Assembly (NCBI GenBank): GCA_947447845.1
Contig: CANFNO010000274.1
Span: forward strand, 1-5,029
Source of the DNA: Burkholderiales bacterium
GTDB taxonomy: Bacteria > Pseudomonadota > Gammaproteobacteria > Burkholderiales > Burkholderiaceae
Direction: 5' to 3'
Length of the DNA stretch: 5,029 nucleotides
How positions within the stretch are numbered: the first letter of the stretch is position 1; each line of letters begins with the position of its first letter. The notes below the pieces were generated by a model. That model did not search any database and had not been told where the DNA came from. It was given only the letters and a program-made list of their open reading frames with translations. The position numbers were made by a program, and so were the translations under genes. This document shows positions 1-5,029 of the stretch, piece after piece.

Positions 1-903
1 ACCGACTTCTTCACGGTAGCCCGGCACCTTGCCGCCGCTGCTGTTGCCTGCGGAATATTGGCCCCGGATAACGTCCTGTGTCAGCGACTCTTTGGTCCAG
101 GGCTTGAGCGAGCGCAGCACCTTGAGCTTTTCATCGCGGATCGCGTCGGCATGCGAGTTGATAGGCGGCTCCATGGCGATGGCGCACAGGAGTTGCAGGG
201 CATGGTTTTGCACCATGTCGCGCAGTGCACCGGTGTTCTCGTAAAACGCGCCACGGCTTTCCACACCGAGGTCTTCGGCAATGCTGATCTGGATGTTGGC
301 GATGTGTTCGCGGCGCCACAGCGGCTCGAACAAGGCGTTGCCAAAGCGCAGCGCAAACAGGTTTTGCACCGCAGGTTTGCCCAGGTAATGGTCGATGCGG
401 AAGACCTGCTTTTCCTCGAAGAATTGGCGCACCGTTTTGTTGATGGCGCGGTTCGAGGCCAGGTCATGGCCCAGGGGTTTTTCCAGCACCACGCGGGTCT
501 TGGGCGTGTTCAATCCGGCCGCGCCCAACTGCTCGCAAACTGTGGTGAACAGCGCGGGTGCCGTGGCCACGTACATGACGACTGTGTCGGCGTTGCGATC
601 GTTCAGGGTTTGGGCCAGGGTGATGTAGTCGTCCGGCTTGGATAAGTCCATGCGCACGAATTCCAGAATGGCCGCAAAACGCGCAAACTCTTCGGCGCTG
701 GGGCGCTTGGACAAGTCCACGTTGTCAAAACGGGCCTTGATCAACTCGCGGTATTTCTCGTTGCCCAGATCGTCACGACCGACGCCGATAATGCGTCCAC
801 CCTCAGGTAAGGTGCCGTGGCGAAATGCCTGAAACAAAGCGGGCATGAGCTTGCGCCATGCGAGATCACCGGTTCCGCCAAACAGTACTAGATCAAAGCT
901 CAT
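1..903 (-). CDS. zwf: Glucose-6-phosphate 1-dehydrogenase, N-terminal 301 residues (runs off left edge)
   Basis: Catalyses NADP-dependent oxidation of glucose-6-phosphate to 6-phosphogluconolactone in the cytoplasm, the entry step of the oxidative pentose phosphate and Entner-Doudoroff routes. Seen in the sequence: an N-terminal Rossmann nucleotide-binding motif FGGTGDLAWRK (residues 8-18), the EKPLGHDL segment with substrate-contacting Lys142, the family signature RIDHYLGK (169-176) with Asp171-His172 and Lys176, and DMVQNHALQLL carrying the likely catalytic base His234, followed by AMEPP. The family is usually about 480-490 residues, so roughly the last 40% lies outside the window. The start is well fixed: an in-frame TAA sits at 915-913 and the only ATG after it is at 903-901. 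There is no clear Shine-Dalgarno sequence. The gene is divergent from tal across an 83-bp gap and probably shares regulation with it. Identification is very secure; the cofactor preference is assumed from the family. Confidence 0.97.
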   Translation of the reverse strand, partial: MSFDLVLFGGTGDLAWRKLMPALFQAFRHGTLPEGGRIIGVGRDDLGNEKYRELIKARFDNVDLSKRPSAEEFARFAAILEFVRMDLSKPDDYITLAQTLNDRNADTVVMYVATAPALFTTVCEQLGAAGLNTPKTRVVLEKPLGHDLASNRAINKTVRQFFEEKQVFRIDHYLGKPAVQNLFALRFGNALFEPLWRREHIANIQISIAEDLGVESRGAFYENTGALRDMVQNHALQLLCAIAMEPPINSHADAIRDEKLKVLRSLKPWTKESLTQDVIRGQYSAGNSSGGKVPGYREEVG

Positions 904-909
904 GATTTG

Positions 910-943
910 AAGTTACATAAATATCGACGTTGTAATGTAACTT
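910..943. promoter_or_regulatory. Inverted repeat in the zwf-tal divergent region, candidate shared operator
   Basis: The arms AAGTTACAT (910-918) and ATGTAACTT (935-943) are perfect 9-bp reverse complements separated by 16 bp, giving arm centres 25 bp apart. The right side also carries a tandem TGTAATGTAA (931-940), so TGTAA occurs twice there and its complement TTACA once on the left. The arms overlap the zwf -10 candidate, touch the tal -35 candidate, and reach the zwf leader. TGTAAT resembles half of the HexR operator known from gammaproteobacteria, and HexR (an RpiR-family regulator) controls zwf and related genes. However, the closely spaced ATTACA partner of the classical site is not present (only 2 of 6 bases match). 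The regulator is therefore unassigned. Confidence 0.5.
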
Positions 944-958
944 TGTTTCATCGATAAT
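930..958 (+). promoter_or_regulatory. Candidate sigma-70-type promoter for the tal operon
   Basis: A -35-like TTGTAA (930-935, 4 of 6 consensus bases) and a -10-like GATAAT (953-958, 5 of 6) are separated by exactly 17 bp. This predicts a transcript starting near 965 with a leader of about 22 nt before the tal ATG. The element overlaps the opposing zwf promoter candidate almost completely, so the two RNA polymerases would compete. The right arm of the inverted repeat begins at the 3' base of this -35 and lies mostly in the spacer. Confidence 0.5.
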
Positions 959-962
959 TCAA
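934..962 (-). promoter_or_regulatory. Candidate sigma-70-type promoter for zwf
   Basis: On the minus strand, a -35-like TTGAAT (962-957, 4 of 6 consensus bases) is followed after exactly 17 bp by a -10-like TACATT (939-934, 4 of 6). This predicts a start near 927 and a short AT-rich leader of about 24 nt before the zwf ATG. The -10 element lies largely inside the right arm of the intergenic inverted repeat, so a protein bound there could block zwf. The match is modest and the assignment is an inference from spacing and position. Confidence 0.4.
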
Positions 963-986
963 GAGACTTTTTTAAACCTCATCTAC

Positions 987-1934
987 ATGAACCAACTCGA
1001 CGCCCTCAAACAATGGACCACCGTGGTGGCCGACACCGGTGACTTCAAGCAACTAGACGCCTTCAAACCGCAGGATGCCACCACCAATCCATCGCTGATT
1101 CTCAAGGCAGTGCAGAAGCCGGAATACGCCCCATTGCTGCAAGAAGCGATGAACCAGTTTCGTGGCCGGCCTCTGGACGAAATCGTGGACCGTTTGCTGG
1201 TGCGTTTTGGCTGCGAAATTCTGTCCATCATCCCGGGTCGCGTGTCTACCGAAGTCGATGCGCGTCTGAGTTTTGACACCAATGCCACAGTGGCGCGCGG
1301 TGAGCGGCTGATTGAGTTGTACCAGGCGCAGGGCATTCACATCGACCGCGTGCTGATCAAGGTCGCCTCCACTTGGGAAGGCATTCAAGCGGCCGAGCAA
1401 CTCGAGCGCAAAGGCATTCATACCAACTTGACCTTGCTGTTTTCCTTCAGCCAGGCGGTGGCCTGCGCGCAGGCCAAGGTGCAATTGATTTCACCTTTTG
1501 TGGGCCGCATCTACGACTGGTACAAAAAGTCCGCTGGCGCTACCTGGATTGAGACCGAACGGGCCGAGGCAAACGACCCTGGCGTGCAGTCGGTCAAGGC
1601 GATCTACAACTACTACAAGAAGTTCGGCATTGCCACCGAGGTAATGGGTGCCAGCTTTCGCAATGCGGGCCAGATCACCGCGCTGGCTGGCTGCGACCTG
1701 CTGACCATCAGCCCCGATCTGCTGGCCAGCTTGGCGGCCAGTGACGCACCGTTGACCCAGGCGCTGGATGCAAACCAGGCCAAGACCATGGACCTGCAGC
1801 ATATGCACTACGACGAAGCAGGTTTCCGATTCGCCATGAATGAGGATGCCATGGCCACCGAAAAGCTGGCCGAAGGTATTCGCGCGTTCTGCGTGGATGC
1901 GGTAAAACTCGAAAAATTACTGTTAGGAGCATAA
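987..1934 (+). CDS. tal: Transaldolase (TalA/TalB type)
   Basis: Moves a dihydroxyacetone unit between sedoheptulose-7-P and glyceraldehyde-3-P to give erythrose-4-P and fructose-6-P in the non-oxidative pentose phosphate pathway; cytoplasmic. The 315-residue product matches the usual length of about 317. Seen in the sequence: VVAD with Asp16, DATTNPS (30-36) with Asn34, STEV with Glu89, the Schiff-base lysine Lys125 in [12 protein letters not shown] with Asn147 and Thr149, SPFVGR with Ser169 and Arg174, and GASFRN with Ser223 and Arg225. These correspond to the active-site set of E. coli TalB, so the enzyme should be active. The start is fixed: back to an in-frame TAA at 933-935 there is no other ATG, GTG or TTG. 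No Shine-Dalgarno lies at proper distance (AAGAGA at 961-966 is 20 nt away). First gene of the plus-strand operon. Confidence 0.97.
   Translation: MNQLDALKQWTTVVADTGDFKQLDAFKPQDATTNPSLILKAVQKPEYAPLLQEAMNQFRGRPLDEIVDRLLVRFGCEILSIIPGRVSTEVDARLSFDTNATVARGERLIELYQAQGIHIDRVLIKVASTWEGIQAAEQLERKGIHTNLTLLFSFSQAVACAQAKVQLISPFVGRIYDWYKKSAGATWIETERAEANDPGVQSVKAIYNYYKKFGIATEVMGASFRNAGQITALAGCDLLTISPDLLASLAASDAPLTQALDANQAKTMDLQHMHYDEAGFRFAMNEDAMATEKLAEGIRAFCVDAVKLEKLLLGA
1925..1929 (+). promoter_or_regulatory. Ribosome binding site for pgi inside the end of tal
   Basis: AGGAG lies in the last codons of tal, 10 nt before the pgi ATG at 1940. A second purine stretch, AAGGAA (1933-1938), is too close to the start to serve. 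It is the best Shine-Dalgarno match in front of any of the five genes. Its position within the upstream gene fits coupled translation of tal and pgi. Confidence 0.6.
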
Positions 1935-1939
1935 GGAAC

Positions 1940-3493
1940 ATGGCACGTACCCGATGTGATCGCACCCCCGTGTGGGCGCAACTGCAAACCGCTTTTGCGG
2001 CCACCGGACAGAACCTGGATTTGCGCGATGCGTTCGCGCAGGACACTTCCCGCTTTGAGCGCTTTAGCCAAAGCGCGCCTTATGTGTTTGCGGACTTGTC
2101 CAAGAACCTTCTGGACGCTGACACGGAATCGTTGTTGCTGGAACTGGCACGCCAAAGCGGTGTGGCTGAACACCGCGATGCGATGTTTTCCGGAGAGAAG
2201 ATCAACAATACCGAAGGCCGGGAAGTCTGGCACGTGTTGCTGCGCACGCCGCCCCAGGCGAGTAACGACGGCAGCCACCGCGCGACCGAGTTGGCCAAAG
2301 TGCACGAGACCCTGAACGCCATGCTGACCTATGCCGAGAGCGTGCGCGCAGATCAGGCGATTACAGATGTGGTGAACATCGGCATTGGTGGCTCGGACCT
2401 GGGGCCGCAAATGGCGGTGCTGGCGCTGGACGCCTTTGCCAACAGCGGCAAGCGGGTGCACTTTGTGAGCAATGTGGATGGCCATGAACTGGCTGCCACC
2501 TTGAAAAAAGTAAAGGTCGAAAGCACGCTGTTCCTGATCGCCAGCAAGACTTTCACCACCATTGAGACCATGACCAACGCGCACTCCGCCAAGGCCTGGT
2601 TCGCGGCCCAGGGCGGTACTGACACGGCACGCCACTTTGCGGCACTGACGACCAATGTGGCGGCAGCCAATGCGTTTGGTATCACCACGACTTTTGGTTT
2701 TTGGGACTGGGTGGGCGGACGCTATTCCATGTGGTCGGCCATTGGCCTGCCCCTGGCGATTGCGATTGGCGCGCAGGGCTTTCGCGATTTTCTGGCCGGT
2801 GCCCACGCCATGGACGAGCACTTCCGCACAGCGCCACTGGAGCAAAACCTGCCGGTGCGCCTAGGGTTACTGGATGTCTGGTATCGCAATTTCCACGGCT
2901 TCACCAGCCGCAGCATTGCGCCGTATCACAGTGCGCTGCGTCGCCTGCCCGCGTATTTGCAGCAACTGGAAATGGAAAGCAACGGCAAGCGCGTGGATGG
3001 CGAAGGCGCGACGCTGCCTTTCGGCACCTCGCCCGTGCTGTGGGGCGAGTCCGGCACCAACGGCCAGCATGCCTACTTCCAGATGCTGCACCAGGGCACA
3101 GACGTGGTGCCGCTGGAGTTCGTCGCCGTGAAAACGCCGCGCCACAATTTGGCCGGCCACCATGCGCTGCTGCTGGCCAATGTGTTGGCGCAGGCCCAAG
3201 CGTTGATGGTGGGCAAGGTCGATTCGGGAGGACACAAACATTTCCCAGGCAACCGACCCAGTACTTTTTTGTTGGTGGACGACCTCACGCCTGCTTCTTT
3301 GGGTGCCTTGATTGCCTTGCAAGAGCACCGCGTGTTTGTGAGCGGCAGCCTGTGGGGCATCAACAGCTTTGATCAATGGGGCGTGGAGTTGGGCAAGGTG
3401 CTGGCCAAAAACATCGAGGCGCGTCTGTCCAATGGCGATGCCAGCGGACTGGATGGCTCGACTGCGGGCCTGCTGGCAAAACTCCGCGCCTGA
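1940..3493 (+). CDS. pgi: Glucose-6-phosphate isomerase
   Basis: Interconverts glucose-6-phosphate and fructose-6-phosphate in the cytoplasm. The 517-residue product has both SIS-type halves. Seen in order: IGIGGSDLGP (147-156) and SKTFTTIET (202-210) for phosphate and substrate binding, the first family signature DWVGGRYSMWSAIGL (256-270) with Arg261, MESNGK (345-350) with the proposed catalytic base Glu346, SGTNGQHAYFQMLHQGT (371-387) with His384 for ring opening, and the second signature SLWGINSFDQWGVELGK (470-486) with Lys486. All expected active-site residues are present. It is somewhat shorter than the E. coli enzyme (about 549), with no visible loss of a core motif. It starts 5 nt after the tal stop with AGGAG ahead of it. 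Next to zwf and tal it would return fructose-6-P from the pentose phosphate cycle to glucose-6-P, a useful route if the host relies on Entner-Doudoroff breakdown; that host trait is inferred. Confidence 0.97.
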   Translation: MARTRCDRTPVWAQLQTAFAATGQNLDLRDAFAQDTSRFERFSQSAPYVFADLSKNLLDADTESLLLELARQSGVAEHRDAMFSGEKINNTEGREVWHVLLRTPPQASNDGSHRATELAKVHETLNAMLTYAESVRADQAITDVVNIGIGGSDLGPQMAVLALDAFANSGKRVHFVSNVDGHELAATLKKVKVESTLFLIASKTFTTIETMTNAHSAKAWFAAQGGTDTARHFAALTTNVAAANAFGITTTFGFWDWVGGRYSMWSAIGLPLAIAIGAQGFRDFLAGAHAMDEHFRTAPLEQNLPVRLGLLDVWYRNFHGFTSRSIAPYHSALRRLPAYLQQLEMESNGKRVDGEGATLPFGTSPVLWGESGTNGQHAYFQMLHQGTDVVPLEFVAVKTPRHNLAGHHALLLANVLAQAQALMVGKVDSGGHKHFPGNRPSTFLLVDDLTPASLGALIALQEHRVFVSGSLWGINSFDQWGVELGKVLAKNIEARLSNGDASGLDGSTAGLLAKLRA

Positions 3494-3495
3494 GC

Positions 3496-4734
3496 ATGGA
3501 ACTGACGCTGCAACAGGCGCGTTGTCTGCAACTGGCAGCGCAGGGCCTGCTGCAGCCGTCCGCCCGGGCGGCCACACGCAGCGCGGTGCGTGCCTGCATC
3601 GAGCGCATGGGCCTGCTGCAAATCGACACCATTCACGTGGTGGCGCGCAGTCCGTATCTGGTGTTGTTCTCGCGCTTGGGAGCCTATCCGCAGACATGGC
3701 TGGACGAGGCGCTGGCCAAGGGCGAGGTGTTTGAAACCTGGGCCCATGAAGCCTGTTTTGCACCGATAAACGACTTGCAAGCGCACCGATTGTTTAACCG
3801 CGACGCGCGCAAACACTGGGGTCTGGAGTACGCCCAAAAGTCCCACACCAAGCAGCGCACCGAGTTGGACAAACTACTCGCGCATATCCGTGAAAACGGC
3901 CCGGTCAAGACCTCCGACTTTGAACGCACCGAAGGCAAGGCTTCACCCTGGTGGGGCTGGAAGGACGAGAAGCGCTGGCTGGAAGCCTTGTTTGCCACGG
4001 GTGAACTAATGGTGTCGCGGCGCGAGAAGTTTCAGCGCGTCTACGATTTGGCCGAACGCGTGGCGCCACAACTGGTTGAAAGTGTCGATGCACTGACCAC
4101 CGGGCAAGTGCAGCAGTTGTTTATTGAAAAATCAGTGGCTGCACTGGGCGTTACGCAAGCGCGCTGGGTGCATGACTATTACCGCAGCAAACCACGTCTG
4201 AAAGATCAGGATCTGGACGCGCTGGTGGAGCAGGGCACTTTGCTACGCGTGCGTGTGGAAGGTTGGCAAGCGCCCGCCTACGTGCATGCGAGCCAGGCGC
4301 CCTTGCTGAAGAAGGCGCTTGCCGACAAGCTAGCTGCCGCGCACACCGCGCTGCTGTCGCCGTTTGACCCCATCGTTTGGGACCGCGAACGTGCGCTGGC
4401 CATGTTCAACTTTGATTACCGGTTGGAGTGCTACACGCCCGAAGCCAAACGCGTTCACGGCTACTTTGTCCTGCCCATCCTGTGCCGTGGCGAACTGATC
4501 GGTCGGCTCGATGCCAAGGCGCATCGCGCACAGGGTGTGTTCGAAGTCAAAGCCCTGCATGCGCAGATGGGCGCGGCCTGGACCGAGTCACAAATTGCTG
4601 ATGTTGCGCAGGCCATTCAACGCTGCGCAAACTGGCACGCAACGCCCGATGTAAAAATCAACCAAACCCGGCCAACCAAACTGGCCGCGGCCCTCAAACG
4701 TGCACTGCGCGTTGCTCGCCTGGAAAGCTCTTAA
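3496..4734 (+). CDS. ycaQ: Winged-helix DNA glycosylase of the YcaQ/AlkZ-like family
   Basis: The 412-residue product belongs to the YcaQ/AlkZ family (HTH_42, formerly DUF1006). Members remove N7-alkylated purines, and E. coli YcaQ unhooks interstrand DNA crosslinks. Seen in the sequence: LLQIDTIHVVARSPYLVLFSR (40-60), which carries the catalytic QxD pair Gln42-Asp44 typical of the YcaQ-like branch (AlkZ itself has QxQ); HEACF (84-88); PWWGWKDEKR (151-160); and the conserved C-terminal block LSPFDPIVWDR (287-297), FNFDYRLECYTPEAKR (304-319), HGYFVLPIL (321-329) and GRLDAKAHR (336-344). The ATG is 2 nt after the pgi stop with no clear Shine-Dalgarno, so translation is probably coupled to pgi. 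The reading frame stays open back to 3376 inside pgi, but those extra 40 residues look unlike the family and were excluded. The YcaQ-like family call is strong; the exact lesion repaired in this host is inferred. Confidence 0.9.
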   Translation: MELTLQQARCLQLAAQGLLQPSARAATRSAVRACIERMGLLQIDTIHVVARSPYLVLFSRLGAYPQTWLDEALAKGEVFETWAHEACFAPINDLQAHRLFNRDARKHWGLEYAQKSHTKQRTELDKLLAHIRENGPVKTSDFERTEGKASPWWGWKDEKRWLEALFATGELMVSRREKFQRVYDLAERVAPQLVESVDALTTGQVQQLFIEKSVAALGVTQARWVHDYYRSKPRLKDQDLDALVEQGTLLRVRVEGWQAPAYVHASQAPLLKKALADKLAAAHTALLSPFDPIVWDRERALAMFNFDYRLECYTPEAKRVHGYFVLPILCRGELIGRLDAKAHRAQGVFEVKALHAQMGAAWTESQIADVAQAIQRCANWHATPDVKINQTRPTKLAAALKRALRVARLESS

Positions 4735-4736
4735 AG

Positions 4737-5029
4737 ATGAATGTGGTGTTTGATTTTGGAGCCGTGCTTTTCACCTGGCGCCCGATAGAAATAGTTACTG
4801 AAGCTTTTCCCAAGCATGCGGCCACGCCAACTGAGGCCCGGCATTTGGCCCATGCCATGTTCAGCCATGCAGACTGGCACGACTACGACCGGGGTCTGGT
4901 GGAGATGGAGGTCGTGGTGGATCGGCTTTCCACCCGTCTGGAACTGGACCACCAGGCAGTCCAGACCCTGGTGCACAACATTGGAGAGAGCTTGCTGCCC
5001 ATGGATGAAACCATTGCGGTTTTGCAGTC
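4737..5029 (+). CDS. HAD-superfamily hydrolase, YihX-like, N-terminal 97 residues (runs off right edge)
   Basis: Probable cytoplasmic phosphatase of the haloacid dehalogenase superfamily. The N-terminus VVFDFGAVLFTW (3-14) is motif I, with Asp6 as the likely nucleophile. The D+2 position is Gly8 rather than Asp, as in the YihX-type subfamily (DLGN there). Next comes a helical cap-like region with FSHADWHDYDRGLVEMEVVV (42-61), which resembles the HxHxRGEIS region of YihX-like proteins, then the start of the second core segment at LLPMDETIAVLQ. Motifs II to IV lie beyond the window, so activity cannot be judged. E. coli YihX acts on alpha-glucose-1-phosphate; a sugar-phosphate substrate would suit this operon but is only a guess. 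The ATG is 2 nt after the ycaQ stop; GGAAAG (4722-4727) is a weak Shine-Dalgarno 9 nt ahead. Confidence 0.8.
   Translation, partial: MNVVFDFGAVLFTWRPIEIVTEAFPKHAATPTEARHLAHAMFSHADWHDYDRGLVEMEVVVDRLSTRLELDHQAVQTLVHNIGESLLPMDETIAVLQ

Noticed and set aside
58..645. 195-residue plus-strand open frame opposite zwf
   Set aside because: It lies entirely antisense to a gene with full family motifs, has no recognisable domain and no convincing ribosome site; it is a by-product of high-GC codon use.
929..945. Classical HexR operator of the TGTAAT-n3-ATTACA type
   Set aside because: One half-site is present at 931-936, but the partner at the required spacing matches in only 2 of 6 bases in either orientation, so a standard site cannot be called.
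961..973. T6 run after AAGAGAC as a possible terminator
   Set aside because: No stable hairpin precedes the T run and the region lies between divergent starts, where a terminator is not expected.
1808..2845. 345-residue minus-strand open frame opposite the end of tal and most of pgi
   Set aside because: Long, but antisense to two secure genes, with low-complexity Arg/Gly/Gln/His-rich composition and no domain signal.
3376..3495. Upstream extension of the ycaQ frame to an ATG at 3376
   Set aside because: It would overlap pgi by more than 110 nt and add 40 residues unlike any YcaQ N-terminus; the ATG at 3496 gives the proper start and places Gln42-Asp44 as expected.
2867..3763. 298-residue minus-strand open frame opposite pgi and ycaQ
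   Set aside because: Spans a gene junction on the other strand, is rich in Arg, Pro and Ala, and matches nothing recognisable; treated as a frame shadow.
4731..4976. 81-residue minus-strand open frame opposite the HAD gene
   Set aside because: The plus strand encodes a clear HAD motif I in a frame that continues to the window end and is spaced like its operon neighbours; the minus frame has no supporting feature.

Overview
The window looks like chromosomal DNA of a betaproteobacterium, most likely of the Comamonadaceae (Rhodoferax/Polaromonas-like). This placement is inferred from moderately high GC, from the style of the proteins, and from the gene pairing (zwf divergent from tal-pgi); no search was run. 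I see no mobile element, CRISPR array, tRNA or rRNA. The window is almost entirely coding.

Layout: bases 1-903 hold the first 301 codons of zwf (glucose-6-phosphate dehydrogenase) on the minus strand, running off the left edge. Bases 904-986 are an 83-bp divergent control region. It holds two overlapping promoter-like elements facing opposite ways and a 9-bp perfect inverted repeat that touches both. From 987 to the right edge, four genes run on the plus strand with gaps of 5, 2 and 2 nt: tal (transaldolase), pgi (glucose-6-phosphate isomerase), a YcaQ/AlkZ-like winged-helix DNA glycosylase, and the 5' part of a HAD-family phosphatase-like gene that runs off the right edge. The spacing suggests one operon.

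How they fit together: Zwf, Pgi and Tal share the glucose-6-P / fructose-6-P node. Zwf draws glucose-6-P into the oxidative pentose phosphate and Entner-Doudoroff routes and makes NADPH. Tal returns pentose-phosphate carbon to fructose-6-P, and Pgi recycles that to glucose-6-P. A shared operator between zwf and tal-pgi would let one regulator set the direction and size of this cycle. The DNA glycosylase is metabolically unrelated and appears to ride in the operon. The HAD protein resembles the YihX-type sugar-phosphate phosphatases, so it could belong to the sugar-phosphate theme.

I do not find a clearly new biological system here. The items most worth a second look are the intergenic palindrome overlapping both promoters, the tight joining of a crosslink-repair-type glycosylase to pgi, and the absence of Shine-Dalgarno sequences before zwf and tal.
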